This document shows, one piece after another, positions 18,272 through 27,462 of a DNA stretch of 64,000 nt (positions within the stretch are counted from its first letter, which is position 1; each line of letters opens with the position of its first letter). Position numbers and translations under genes: made by a program. Origin of the DNA: Cyclobacteriaceae bacterium (GTDB taxonomy: Bacteria > Bacteroidota > Bacteroidia > Cytophagales > Cyclobacteriaceae); contig CP129487.1 of assembly GCA_030584025.1 (NCBI GenBank), positions 62,001-126,000 of the forward strand, in the 5' to 3' direction. The notes under the pieces were generated by a model. It was given only the letters and a program-made list of their open reading frames with translations. It had not been told where the DNA came from and did not search any database.

Positions 18272-21200
18272 ATGAGAAGAATTTTACCAGTATTATTTCT
18301 CGTTGGGCTTGGCGTTTCCGCAATAGCACAAGAGCGTGTAGTTACCGGAAGGGTAACTTCACAGGAAGATGGTGCCCCGATACCAGGGGTTAACGTTGTT
18401 GTGAAAGGCACTTCGGTGGGTACAGCAACCGATGTGAATGGAAATTACAGCATTCGCGTTTCTTCAGATGAAACAATTTTGACATTTTCATTTATTGGTT
18501 ATGTAAATGCTGAAGTATCAGTGGGATCTAGGTCAGTTGTAGATGTTCAATTGACCTCTGATATCACACAGCTTTCTGAAGTTGTAGTAACGGGTTACGG
18601 TACTCAAATTAAGCAAGACCTTACCGGTAATATTGCTAAGGTTAGTGGTAATGCTATTCAGAACGTACCGGTTACAACGTTTGAGCAAGCACTTCAAGGA
18701 AGAGCTGCAGGTGTTTTGGTTACCTCACAAAATGGAAAACTGGGTCAGGGAATGAATATACGGATTCGTGGCTCGTCATCTATTTCCGCGAGCAATGAAC
18801 CGCTTTATGTTGTGGATGGAATGATTGTAAATGCGGATAACTTTTCCAGTAATGAGTCGGCCACTAATGCTTTAGCCGACATCAATTTTAATGATATTGA
18901 GTCAATTGAAATTTTGAAAGATGCATCAGCCTCCGCATTGTATGGGTCTCGAGGTGCTAATGGAGTTGTGCTAATCACCACAAAGCGTGGAAAAGCAGGA
19001 AAGACAAATTTTACAGCCAATTTTCAATATGGCAGTAGTAAACCTACAAGGAACAGAGATTTCCTGAACTCAGAACAATATGTTGAGTTGATGCGAGAGT
19101 CAGCATATAATAATGACTTAGCTGATGGCTTTGATCCGATCAATAATCCTGCCGACTATCCGGGCTCGTGGTTAGAGTTCTGGGAAGGATATATGGATTA
19201 TTTGGGAGGAGACACGGATTGGCGAACACTTGAGACTGATACAGATTGGGAAAAGGAGGCATATCAAAAAGCGAATATTACTTCATTTGATCTTACCGCT
19301 AGCGGAGGAAATGAGAAAACTACTTTTGCTTTCAGTGGAGGTTACACCAATCAGGATGGTATCTTAATTGGGAATAGCTTTAAAAGGGTAAGTGGTCGCT
19401 TGAATCTTGACCATAAAGCAACCGATAAGCTAAGTTTTCAAGCCAATATTGCTATATCAAAATCGATGAACAATCGCTTATCTTCTGATAATGCATTTTC
19501 TACTCCGCTTCAGCTTGTAGCACAGGCTCCAATTACTCCAGTACGGGATAAGCAAGGAAATTTGTTTGACGATGCGATAAATCCTTCTATGTCATATTAT
19601 CCGGCAACAGTCGAGTTGGAGAATTCAAACTTTTTAGTGAGTGTGTTTAGAAATATCGTTTCATTAGGAGCTACTTATAAATTAACGGACGATTTGCGAG
19701 TAATTGGTGAATATGGTTTTGATTTACTTACTCAAAATGATGATCGTTACCAAAATGAGTTCACACAAACCGGTCGCGCAGTTGGAGGTTATGGTCAATC
19801 AAGGTGGGTGCAAGCCTTCAATTATACAGCCAGAGCAATGGTAGCCTATGACAAAACATTCGATCAACACTCTTTGTCGATAATTGGTGGAACAGAACTT
19901 CAGGAGAAGTCAATAGATGTAACAGATGCCCAAGGTCAGGGTTTTCCATTACCCGAGTTAAAGAAGCTAACCTCTGCGGCAGAGCCTGTATTTATTACGT
20001 CTACACTAGCGGAAGAGGCTTTTCTTTCTTTCTTTGCTCGCGCCAATTATAAGTTCAAAGATAGATATCTGTTAAGCTTAAGTGGCCGTACGGATGCTTC
20101 ATCAAAATTTGGACCTGATTATAAATATGGTTTCTTTCCGGCAGCTTCTGCAGGGTGGATATTGAGTCAGGAAAATTTCCTAAGTAACCAGAGTACAGTC
20201 AGTTTCCTTAAATTCAGAGCAAGCTATGGGTTTACTGGAAATGCAGGAATACCGAATTACAGATATTTGGCTCAATACTCTGGAGTTGCCTATGGTGGAG
20301 AATCCGGACTGACCCCCTCGCAAATACCTAATCCTGAATTACGTTGGGAAAAGACAGCGCAATTTGATATTGGTTTTGATTTTGGTCTTTTCAATGATAG
20401 ACTTACGGGTGAAATAGATTATTATAACAAACAGACAACAGATTTATTGCTAAATACTCCCGTTCCCTCAACTTCAGGCTTTACAACCCAATTTAGAAAC
20501 GTTGGTAGTTTGGAGAATAAGGGCTTCGAAATTGTTCTAAATTATTCTGTATTAAAAAATGCAGACTGGTCAATTAGTATCGGAGGTAATTATGCAACGA
20601 ACCAAAACAAGATATTAAGTTTGAATGGGGATGAAACTCGTATTGGTCCAACAGGTTCACGTTTCTTAAATGCTGTAATTGTTGGCCAGCCCATTGGAGC
20701 ATTTTACGGACGGGAATATGCTGGAGCAAATCCGGCTAACGGTGATGCACTCTTCTTCCTGAACAGAACGCCCACTCAAACTGAAATTGACAATGGAACC
20801 GCGTTTATTGTTCCAAACAGTGTTTATGGTGATCGCTACGTTACACGGGTATTCAATTCGGCAGAATCTATTGTACTTGGAAACCCGACTCCAACGGGGA
20901 TTTATGGATTTAATGCCAATGTCTCTTACAAGGGAATTGAGCTTTCTGTTTTGTTTCAAGGCGTAACAGGTAATAAGATTTTTGATGGAGCCGGTAGCTT
21001 TATGTCAGCCAATGGAAGATATGAGGATAATTCAACCGCTGATCAGATGAGGCGTTGGAGAAATCCGGGCGACATTACAGATGTACCTCAAGCTCGACTT
21101 TATGGAAACAATGGAGCTCAGTCGTCAAGTCGTTTTTTGTATGATGGTTCATACATGAGATTAAAGACATTAACCGTTGCGTATAATGTTCCTGTTTCCA

Positions 21201-21394
21201 TAGCTAACAGACTGTCTCTTAGTAGTGCCCGTATTTACGTTACAGGCCAGAATTTGTTAACTTTTACAGATTATAAGGGTTGGGATCCTGAAGTGAATAC
21301 TGACTTTAATGCCAGTAACGTAAATCTTGGAAACGATTTTTATGCTGCACCTCAGCCTAAGAACTTTACTGTTGGATTAAAAGTTGGTTTTTAA
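18272..21394 (+). CDS. SusC/RagA-family TonB-linked outer membrane receptor
   Basis: A 1040-residue outer membrane receptor. The signal peptide covers residues 1-19 (ending SAIAQ). A carboxypeptidase-D-regulatory-like domain spans about 20-105 (VVTGRVTSQEDGAPIPGVN), then the TonB box region LSEVVVTGYG and the plug with IRIRGSSSISASNEPLYVVDG. A long beta-barrel ends NFTVGLKVGF with the C-terminal aromatic needed for outer membrane insertion. It takes up a glycan or peptide ligand together with the SusD-type lipoprotein that follows 12 bases later. No glycoside hydrolase, protease or sigma/anti-sigma pair flanks the operon, so the substrate cannot be guessed. Confidence 0.95.
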   Translation: MRRILPVLFLVGLGVSAIAQERVVTGRVTSQEDGAPIPGVNVVVKGTSVGTATDVNGNYSIRVSSDETILTFSFIGYVNAEVSVGSRSVVDVQLTSDITQLSEVVVTGYGTQIKQDLTGNIAKVSGNAIQNVPVTTFEQALQGRAAGVLVTSQNGKLGQGMNIRIRGSSSISASNEPLYVVDGMIVNADNFSSNESATNALADINFNDIESIEILKDASASALYGSRGANGVVLITTKRGKAGKTNFTANFQYGSSKPTRNRDFLNSEQYVELMRESAYNNDLADGFDPINNPADYPGSWLEFWEGYMDYLGGDTDWRTLETDTDWEKEAYQKANITSFDLTASGGNEKTTFAFSGGYTNQDGILIGNSFKRVSGRLNLDHKATDKLSFQANIAISKSMNNRLSSDNAFSTPLQLVAQAPITPVRDKQGNLFDDAINPSMSYYPATVELENSNFLVSVFRNIVSLGATYKLTDDLRVIGEYGFDLLTQNDDRYQNEFTQTGRAVGGYGQSRWVQAFNYTARAMVAYDKTFDQHSLSIIGGTELQEKSIDVTDAQGQGFPLPELKKLTSAAEPVFITSTLAEEAFLSFFARANYKFKDRYLLSLSGRTDASSKFGPDYKYGFFPAASAGWILSQENFLSNQSTVSFLKFRASYGFTGNAGIPNYRYLAQYSGVAYGGESGLTPSQIPNPELRWEKTAQFDIGFDFGLFNDRLTGEIDYYNKQTTDLLLNTPVPSTSGFTTQFRNVGSLENKGFEIVLNYSVLKNADWSISIGGNYATNQNKILSLNGDETRIGPTGSRFLNAVIVGQPIGAFYGREYAGANPANGDALFFLNRTPTQTEIDNGTAFIVPNSVYGDRYVTRVFNSAESIVLGNPTPTGIYGFNANVSYKGIELSVLFQGVTGNKIFDGAGSFMSANGRYEDNSTADQMRRWRNPGDITDVPQARLYGNNGAQSSSRFLYDGSYMRLKTLTVAYNVPVSIANRLSLSSARIYVTGQNLLTFTDYKGWDPEVNTDFNASNVNLGNDFYAAPQPKNFTVGLKVGF

Positions 21395-21406
21395 AAATTA
21401 CAGAAC

Positions 21407-22765
21407 ATGAAGACAACAAATTATAGATTACTTATCCTTATCACGTTTTTCTTCATTGGGGTTTCCTGTGAAGACAAACTAGAGCCTGTTGATCCAAACA
21501 ATACAGGTGATGCAGTAGCTCTGGCAAATGATAAAAATGTTAAGACCACATTGTTGGGTGCATATAACGGACTTTCTGCCGGAGCGTTCTTTGGTGGAAA
21601 CACATTTAGAAATAGTGAAATTTTGGCGGCAAATGGTGAAATCGTATTTTCCGGAACATTTAATGATGTTGCTGACATTTACCGTAAAGAGATGATTACA
21701 CTGAATGCTGATGTAGCTGCATTGTGGACAAACGCATATAATACAATTAATGTTACCAATAACGTATTAAGTGCACTTGATGTTGTGAACGAGGAAGATC
21801 GCGATCAAGTAGAAGGTGAGGCGTTATTTTTGAGAGGCGTTTCCTATTTCGAGCTTATCAAATTCTTTGCAAAACCTTATTCAGCCGGAAGTGTAAGCAC
21901 AAATCTTGGTGTACCGTTGATGTTGACAGAGGATAGAAATAGTGTTGCGTTGGTTCCTCGTGCTACCGTACAGGAGGTTTATACGCAAATTGTGGCAGAC
22001 CTAACGAGCGCTGAAACAAAGCTTGCTGAAGGGCCAAGTCCTGGAAAAGCTACAAAAGAGGCAGCTGCTGCATTTCTGTCCCGGGTGTATTTACAAATGG
22101 CAGATTATGCCAATGCCAGAGATGCAGCCAATAGAGTGATTACATCGGGTAATTATTCTTTACTTCCCACCTATGCCAACTGTTTCAATACCGGAACCAC
22201 TGCTGAGGATATATTTGATATTCCAGTTAGCACGGTTGATGGGGTAAATAATATGGTGACATTTTTTGCCCCCACAGCATCCGGAGGACGAGGTGATATT
22301 GAAATTCAAACAGCTCATCTTGACCTTTACGAGGTTGATGATGATCGTTTGGATTTTTTCTTTGCTGATCCAGGTACGGGTGAAACACGTTCTGGAAAGT
22401 GGACTAACCAGTTTGGAAATGTAAAAGTAATTCGGTTGGCAGAGATGTATCTGACCCGTGCAGAATGTAATCAACGTCTCGGTACATCTGTGGGGGCAAC
22501 GCCCGCTGAAGATATTGACGATGTTATCAGAGATCGCGTTGGTCTTCCTCCAATAGGAACAATCACATTAGCTGATATTTTATTGGAAAGAAAGTTGGAG
22601 CTTGCTCATGAAGGAGAGCGTCTTCATGACGCGAAACGTCTGCAAGAATCCATTGTTGAGGGAGCTTTGGTTTTTCCTTACGATAGTGACAAGCTGATTT
22701 TTCCGATACCGCAGCGCGATATTAATGTGAATCCGAACCTGATTCAAAATTCGGGTTATAATTAA
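21407..22765 (+). CDS. SusD/RagB-family nutrient-binding outer membrane lipoprotein
   Basis: A 452-residue lipoprotein with a lipobox at IGVSC (C21). It has a SusD-like alpha-helical fold with the TPR-like segment DQVEGEALFLRGVSYFELIKFFAKPYS and the characteristic C-terminus LIFPIPQRDINVNPNLIQN. The region RLAEMYLTRAECNQRLG is also typical. It sits on the cell surface as the lid of the SusC barrel encoded just upstream and captures the ligand. A hairpin terminator follows, so the operon has only these two intact genes. Confidence 0.95.
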   Translation: MKTTNYRLLILITFFFIGVSCEDKLEPVDPNNTGDAVALANDKNVKTTLLGAYNGLSAGAFFGGNTFRNSEILAANGEIVFSGTFNDVADIYRKEMITLNADVAALWTNAYNTINVTNNVLSALDVVNEEDRDQVEGEALFLRGVSYFELIKFFAKPYSAGSVSTNLGVPLMLTEDRNSVALVPRATVQEVYTQIVADLTSAETKLAEGPSPGKATKEAAAAFLSRVYLQMADYANARDAANRVITSGNYSLLPTYANCFNTGTTAEDIFDIPVSTVDGVNNMVTFFAPTASGGRGDIEIQTAHLDLYEVDDDRLDFFFADPGTGETRSGKWTNQFGNVKVIRLAEMYLTRAECNQRLGTSVGATPAEDIDDVIRDRVGLPPIGTITLADILLERKLELAHEGERLHDAKRLQESIVEGALVFPYDSDKLIFPIPQRDINVNPNLIQNSGYN

Positions 22766-22795
22766 TCAGAGATTAGACTATCAACATTATTCTCG

Positions 22796-22827
22796 AAATG
22801 ACTGCTTCAGGGCAGTCATTTCTTTTT
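22796..22827 (+). terminator. intrinsic terminator after susD-like gene
   Basis: AAATGACTGC (22796-22805) and GCAGTCATTT (22811-22820) form a perfect ten-base stem with a five-base loop, followed by CTTTTTTTC. Confidence 0.9.
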
Positions 22828-22891
22828 TTCAATGTGTTTGACTTTGCAGGCTTATCTATCAAACAATCAAAAAATTTTAGAGAATAAGACC

Positions 22892-23734
22892 TTATCCCTC
22901 CAACATCTTCAGCAGCGTAGTCAACTTACTCTTCAAATTCCTCCGATCAACAATAAAATCCAGGAACCCGTGGTCTAATACAAACTCGGCACTTTGAAAG
23001 CCTTTAGGCAGGTCTTTGCCGATGGTTTCGCGGATAACGCGAGGGCCTGCAAAGCCGATTAGCGCACCAGGTTCTGCAATGTTAAAATCGCCTAACATGG
23101 CGTACGATGCGGTTACACCGCCAGTGGTAGGATCGGTCATTAATGAGATATACGGAATACCCGCTTGGTCAAGCAGCGCAATTTTGGCGGATGTTTTAGC
23201 CATCTGCATCAACGATAAGCCAGCTTCCATCATGCGTGCACCACCTGAGCGCGAAATCATCAAAAAGGGTTTCTTGTGTTTCAGGGAATGATCCATAGCG
23301 CGGGCAATTTTTTCCCCTACTACTGAACCCATGGATCCTCCAATAAAGCTGAAATCCATACAAGCTACCACAATATCCAAACCGCTCATTTTGCCGTGGG
23401 CTGTGCGCACGGCATCTTTGAGTTCGGTTTTTTCCTGCGTTTCTTTAATCCGCTTCGGATAAGCTTTAGTGTCTTTAAACTTTAGTGGGTCTGCCGACTC
23501 CATATTTGGATCCAGTTCGGTAAAGGCACCGTCATCAAAAAGAATTTCGAAGTACTCTTTCGAGCCTACGCGCACGTGATAGTCCTCTTCAGGTACCACA
23601 AAGGCATTGTTCTTCAGTTCACGTGTGTGAATAATTTTTCCGCCCGGAGATTTGAACCAAAGTCCGTCAGGAACTTCGCGTTTCGATTCCGTTGGGGTGA
23701 GAATTCCTTTATCGGTTCTGTTAAACCACGACAT
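22892..23734 (-). CDS. accD: acetyl-CoA carboxylase carboxyltransferase subunit beta
   Basis: AccD forms, with AccA, the carboxyltransferase that makes malonyl-CoA for fatty acid synthesis. The 280-residue protein has the crotonase-like core with [18 protein letters not shown] and [17 protein letters not shown]. The N-terminal zinc ribbon of E. coli AccD is not intact: the usual cysteine pairs are replaced by SPGG in WFKSPGGKI and by PEED in [10 protein letters not shown]. This loss is, to my knowledge, shared by Bacteroidota homologues. The ATG at 23734 (MSWFNR) fits the family better than the in-frame start four codons earlier. It lies 28 bases downstream of fbaB. Confidence 0.95.
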   Translation of the reverse strand: MSWFNRTDKGILTPTESKREVPDGLWFKSPGGKIIHTRELKNNAFVVPEEDYHVRVGSKEYFEILFDDGAFTELDPNMESADPLKFKDTKAYPKRIKETQEKTELKDAVRTAHGKMSGLDIVVACMDFSFIGGSMGSVVGEKIARAMDHSLKHKKPFLMISRSGGARMMEAGLSLMQMAKTSAKIALLDQAGIPYISLMTDPTTGGVTASYAMLGDFNIAEPGALIGFAGPRVIRETIGKDLPKGFQSAEFVLDHGFLDFIVDRRNLKSKLTTLLKMLEG

Positions 23735-23762
23735 AGTTTCTTCCAAAGCTGTGTTGTTTAAA

Positions 23763-24836
23763 TTACGCGAGGTCTATATTCTTATCCAGGTAAACATCCT
23801 GTATGGCATTCAAAATTTCTACACCTTCTTTTAAAGGACGTTGAAATGCTTTTCTTCCGGATATTAAGCCCATGCCACCGGCACGTTTGTTAATTACTGC
23901 AGTCCGTACGGCATCAGCCAAATCGCTGGCACCTTTTGATTCACCACCAGAGTTGATCAAACCGGCACGCCCCATATAACAATTGGCTACCTGGTAGCGG
24001 CACAAGTCGATCGGGTGCTCAGATGTCAGGTGTGTATAAATGCGTTCATCCAGTTTTCCATAGCTGCTGCCACCCGTGTTGAGTGCTTTGTAGCCTCCAT
24101 TGTTTTCGGCAAGCTTCTGCTTGATGATGTCTGCCTGAATGGTTACACCCAGGTGATTCGCCTGGCCGGTAAGGTCAGCCGAAACGTGATAATCTTTGCT
24201 GCCTTGTTTGAAGGCATTGTTTCGGATGTAGCACCAAAGAATTGTACCCATTCCTAATTCATGCGCACGCTCAAAAGCTGCAGCCACTTCCTGTATCTGA
24301 CGTGTAGAGTTATCCGAACCGAAATAGATGGTAGCACCTACGGCTACTGCGCCCAGATTCCAGGCTTCTTCAACCGAACCAAACATGATCTGGTCATGCT
24401 TGTTGGGGTATGTAAGCAATTCGTTATGATTGATCTTTACAATGAAGGGTATCTTGTGCGCATACTTGCGCGACATCATGGCCAATACACCATAGGTTGT
24501 CGCTACTGCATTACAACCTCCTTCAATAGCAAGCTTCACTATGTTTTCCGGATCGAAGTAGGCTGGGTTCTTGGCAAAAGATGCACCGGCACTGTGTTCA
24601 ATTCCTTGATCAATCGGAAGAATGGAAAGAAAACCAGTTCCACCTAAGCGCCCGCGATCAAACATGGTTTGCAGGCTGCGCAGCGTTTGCGGAGTTCGGT
24701 TGGATTGTGCAAAAACACGGTCTACAAAGTCAGGCCCGGGGGCATGAATTTGATTGGCTGCGATGGTTTTGCTTTTATGATCGAGAAGGAATTTGGCGTC
24801 TTTGCCAAGGATTTTAGAGATGCTTTGTTTCGCCAT
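23763..24836 (-). CDS. fbaB: class I fructose-bisphosphate aldolase (FbaB/DhnA type)
   Basis: The enzyme splits fructose 1,6-bisphosphate into two triose phosphates, or joins them in gluconeogenesis, through a lysine Schiff base. The 357-residue protein matches the DhnA/FbaB family, with [49 protein letters not shown] and the C-terminal phosphate-binding region [14 protein letters not shown]. It precedes accD by 28 bases and likely shares its transcript. A TAACTTTG promoter element lies about 25 bases before the start. Confidence 0.93.
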   Translation of the reverse strand: MAKQSISKILGKDAKFLLDHKSKTIAANQIHAPGPDFVDRVFAQSNRTPQTLRSLQTMFDRGRLGGTGFLSILPIDQGIEHSAGASFAKNPAYFDPENIVKLAIEGGCNAVATTYGVLAMMSRKYAHKIPFIVKINHNELLTYPNKHDQIMFGSVEEAWNLGAVAVGATIYFGSDNSTRQIQEVAAAFERAHELGMGTILWCYIRNNAFKQGSKDYHVSADLTGQANHLGVTIQADIIKQKLAENNGGYKALNTGGSSYGKLDERIYTHLTSEHPIDLCRYQVANCYMGRAGLINSGGESKGASDLADAVRTAVINKRAGGMGLISGRKAFQRPLKEGVEILNAIQDVYLDKNIDLA

Positions 24837-24859
24837 AGTTATGTTAAAAAGTAGGGAAG

Positions 24860-24867
24860 CAAAGTTA
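24860..24867 (-). promoter_or_regulatory. -7 promoter element for fbaB-accD
   Basis: On the reverse strand this reads TAACTTTG, an exact TAnnTTTG match 24 bases before the fbaB ATG. A TTG at 24895-24893 is a possible -33 element. Confidence 0.55.
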
Positions 24868-24924
24868 TCAATTATTTAAAAGTAACATCGCCCAATTAAG
24901 GGGTTTTAACGGTAACGTTTGCAT

Positions 24925-24959
24925 ACTAAAAAAGCCACTTGAAAGGTGGCTTTTTTAGT
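24925..24959 (-). terminator. terminator downstream of rplS
   Basis: ACTAAAAAAGCCACTT (24925-24940) pairs with AGGTGGCTTTTTTAGT (24944-24959), with one G-T pair. On the reverse strand it sits just after the rplS stop and is followed by further T residues. Confidence 0.85.
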
Positions 24960-24976
24960 ATATAATTATCTGAGAA

Positions 24977-25330
24977 TCAGATCTTTTCCTTGATTCTGGC
25001 TGATTTGCCCTGACGGCCCTTCATGTAGTAAAGTTTCGCTCTGCGAACCTTGCCCTGCTTAATTACCTCAACCTTATCAACGCTGGGTGAAGTAACCGGG
25101 AAAATACGCTCCACACCAATACCATTGGAGATTTTACGCACGGTAAAGGTCTCACCATTGGTGCCATAGCCCCTGCGCTGGATAACCACTCCCTGGAACT
25201 GCTGAACGCGTTCCTTGTTTCCTTCTTTGATTTTTACGTGAACGTTAACAGTATCACCAGCTTTAAAAGCAGGCATTTTCTCACGTGCGGCAGCATATTC
25301 CTGCTCAACAACTTTAATTAAATCGGCCAT
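24977..25330 (-). CDS. rplS: 50S ribosomal protein L19 (bL19)
   Basis: A 117-residue bL19 protein with [40 protein letters not shown] and the basic C-terminal [20 protein letters not shown]. It sits at the 30S-50S interface. It follows trmD in the conserved rpsP-rimM-trmD-rplS order but is separated from it by 100 bases. It has its own TACATTTG promoter element, so it can be expressed independently of trmD. Confidence 0.98.
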   Translation of the reverse strand: MADLIKVVEQEYAAAREKMPAFKAGDTVNVHVKIKEGNKERVQQFQGVVIQRRGYGTNGETFTVRKISNGIGVERIFPVTSPSVDKVEVIKQGKVRRAKLYYMKGRQGKSARIKEKI

Positions 25331-25356
25331 AATAGCGTGTTTTCAAAAACGGACTG

Positions 25357-25364
25357 CAAATGTA
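25357..25364 (-). promoter_or_regulatory. -7 promoter element for rplS
   Basis: On the reverse strand this reads TACATTTG, an exact TAnnTTTG match 27 bases before the rplS ATG, in the trmD-rplS gap. Confidence 0.55.
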
Positions 25365-25430
25365 GGGAAAGAATTGAGATTTTCGAAGCAGGTAAAGAAT
25401 GTTTTTTGAATTGAAAACGGCTCGTTTGGG

Positions 25431-26105
25431 CTATTTCAACAGGTTAGGGCGCCTTTTTTGGGTTCTTTCCAGGGCTTTTTCGTGTTTCCATTCCTCGATT
25501 TTGGCATGGTCGCCTGAAAGCAAAACATCCGGTACTTCCCAGCCTTTGTATTCCGCTGGACGTGTATAAACGGGTGGTGCCACCAGCCCATCCTGAAAGG
25601 AGTCCGTGAGGGCAGAGGTTTCATCGGAAAGAACACCGGGAATCAACCGGATGACCGCATCCGCCACGACAGCGGCTGCCAACTCACCACCGGATAATAC
25701 ATAATCGCCAATGCTGATTTCGCGGGTAACTAAGCGTTCGCGTACGCGTTCATCCACACCTTTGTAGTGGCCGCACAGCAATATGAGATTTTGTTTTATG
25801 CTGAGTTCGTTAGCTATGGATTGGGTAAATAACTCACCATCCGGACTCATGTAAATAACTTCATCATAATGTCGTTTCGATTTCAACTCGGAAATGCACC
25901 GGTCGATGGGTTCAATCATCATCACCATGCCGGCACCCCCACCAAAGGCATAGTCGTCAACCGACTTGTGTTTTCCGGAAGCATATTGCCGTAAATCAAT
26001 AATCTCAACCTGCACCAGTCCTTTGGTTTGTGCACGCTTAAGAATGGAGTCATTAAACGGACTTTCAATCAAGCGGGGCAGAACGGTAATGATGGAGATG
26101 TGCAT
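25431..26105 (-). CDS. trmD: tRNA (guanine-N1-)-methyltransferase TrmD
   Basis: TrmD methylates G37 at N1 in tRNAs with G36, preventing +1 frameshifts. The 224-residue protein shows the deep trefoil-knot SPOUT motifs [17 protein letters not shown] and [16 protein letters not shown]. It also has the N-terminal [13 protein letters not shown] and C-terminal KRRPNLL. The ATG at 26105 lies two bases after the rimM stop. A TTG two codons earlier overlaps rimM and is less likely. The close spacing indicates translational coupling with rimM. Confidence 0.97.
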   Translation of the reverse strand: MHISIITVLPRLIESPFNDSILKRAQTKGLVQVEIIDLRQYASGKHKSVDDYAFGGGAGMVMMIEPIDRCISELKSKRHYDEVIYMSPDGELFTQSIANELSIKQNLILLCGHYKGVDERVRERLVTREISIGDYVLSGGELAAAVVADAVIRLIPGVLSDETSALTDSFQDGLVAPPVYTRPAEYKGWEVPDVLLSGDHAKIEEWKHEKALERTQKRRPNLLK

Positions 26106-26107
26106 GG

Positions 26108-26623
26108 TCAAATATCTAAAAATCCATCAGGTAGATTTACTGATATTACTTTTTTCGATCGGTTGATGGATTTCAGTAATGGTGGCTGAGCGGGTATCAT
26201 CACTTCTTTTTCTGCATAGTCAACAAGAATAAACCGGTTCATGCCCGCCCGTTCAATTTCTTTTACCACGCCCAGCAATCCTGCTGTATCATCTTGCACC
26301 TGAAAGCCAATAATTTCATCATCGTAAAAATCATCAGCCTGGAGTTTGGGCCTTGAAGCTTTTTCAAGATAGATGGAAAGATTTTTTAAACCGGCTGCTG
26401 CCTCCGGAGTAGAAACATCTTCAAACTTTACAAAAGCCTTGTCGCTTTTTACGGAGGCGTATTCAATGAAATAGGGAACCAATGTATTGCGCTGATCAAT
26501 GAAAACGGTCTTTAAGGTTTCCCAATCCGAAGGAGAATCCGGATCAAGTGATACGGTTACCTCGCCCTTTAATCCATGAGGCCGCATAATAAAACCAGCC
26601 TTGAAACAGTCTTCTTTTTTCAT
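26108..26623 (-). CDS. rimM: 16S rRNA processing protein RimM
   Basis: RimM helps mature the head of the 30S subunit by binding ribosomal protein S19. The 171-residue protein has the N-terminal beta-barrel ([20 protein letters not shown]) and the C-terminal PRC-barrel ([16 protein letters not shown], then [19 protein letters not shown]). I use the ATG at 26623 ([10 protein letters not shown]), because the extra 14 codons upstream run into the hairpin region and do not fit the family. It is located between rpsP and trmD. Confidence 0.95.
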   Translation of the reverse strand: MKKEDCFKAGFIMRPHGLKGEVTVSLDPDSPSDWETLKTVFIDQRNTLVPYFIEYASVKSDKAFVKFEDVSTPEAAAGLKNLSIYLEKASRPKLQADDFYDDEIIGFQVQDDTAGLLGVVKEIERAGMNRFILVDYAEKEVMIPAQPPLLKSINRSKKVISVNLPDGFLDI

Positions 26624-26669
26624 CTTACTAAAAATACAACCTTCTGCGGTTACAGCCGACTTCAAACAA

Positions 26670-26702
26670 AAATGCCAGTACCGAATTTCAGCACTGGCAT
26701 TT
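26670..26702 (-). terminator. hairpin with T-rich tail between rpsP and rimM
   Basis: AAATGCCAGT (26670-26679) pairs perfectly with ACTGGCATTT (26693-26702). On the reverse strand the hairpin is followed by TTGTTTG, so it may act as a partial terminator that lets rpsP be expressed more than rimM-trmD. Confidence 0.6.
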
Positions 26703-26725
26703 GAATGAAATCTGAATTCAGAATT

Positions 26726-27268
26726 TTATGCTTCTGCCGTAGGCTCAGCTGAACCCTCACCTTCAGCAGCAGGGGCTTCTGCACTTGCCTCTGCAGGTGT
26801 TGCAGCAGCGGCTTCTGCCTTCTTGCGGATGGCCTCAGCGCGCGCCTCTTTGATTTTAGATTCAGCTTCCTTGCGGGCTTTAGCTTTGGCTTCCTTATCA
26901 CCAGCCAACTTATCCACGCGGCCTTGAATTTTAGCTTCTTTGGCCTGTTTCCATTCGTTCAGCTTACGGTCAGCCTCTTCCTGCGATATGGCACCTTTGA
27001 TAACACCAATTTGCAGGTGTTTGCGCAACATAATACCACGGTATGAAAGCATTGCCTTCACGGTATCGCTGGGTTGTGCGCCATTCATCAGCCATTGAAA
27101 GGCCTTTTCTTCATCCAAATCAATGGATGCAGGAACGGTTAGCGGATTGTACGTGCCGATTTTTTCAATAAAGCGACCATCGCGTGGTGCCCTGGCATCG
27201 GCTATGATTACATCGAATCTTGCCAGTTTTTTGCGGCCTCTGCGGGCCAATCTGATCTTAACTGCCAT
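26726..27268 (-). CDS. rpsP: 30S ribosomal protein S16 (bS16) with extended C-terminal tail
   Basis: The first 80 or so residues are a standard bS16 ([52 protein letters not shown]). The protein continues to 180 residues. The tail is first Lys/Ala-rich and helical (about 105-150) and then Ala/Glu/Pro-rich, ending EPTAEA. Tails of this sort are common in Bacteroidota S16 but absent in E. coli. The gene leads the rpsP-rimM-trmD group and has a TATATTTG promoter element upstream. Confidence 0.96.
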   Translation of the reverse strand: MAVKIRLARRGRKKLARFDVIIADARAPRDGRFIEKIGTYNPLTVPASIDLDEEKAFQWLMNGAQPSDTVKAMLSYRGIMLRKHLQIGVIKGAISQEEADRKLNEWKQAKEAKIQGRVDKLAGDKEAKAKARKEAESKIKEARAEAIRKKAEAAAATPAEASAEAPAAEGEGSAEPTAEA

Positions 27269-27314
27269 TTTCTTTCAGTTTTTGTGGAACTCGTCCGGTT
27301 TATAATTAGGGCTG

Positions 27315-27322
27315 CAAATATA
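27315..27322 (-). promoter_or_regulatory. -7 promoter element for rpsP
   Basis: On the reverse strand this reads TATATTTG, an exact TAnnTTTG match about 47 bases before the rpsP ATG. Confidence 0.55.
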
Positions 27323-27432
27323 GGAGATTTTGCCTGCACAACAATCTAACTGAAAAAGAAAGACTTAAGAGATTAAAGATTTAAGTATTTGCTTACGCGA
27401 TTATTCAATTTTTTTATCCAAACAGGGTTCAA

Positions 27433-27440
27433 TACATTTG
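27433..27440 (+). promoter_or_regulatory. -7 promoter element for sucA-sucB-lpd
   Basis: TACATTTG matches TAnnTTTG exactly and ends 22 bases before the sucA ATG. Confidence 0.55.
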
Positions 27441-27462
27441 ATTTCTCATCCCTTTTTAAACC

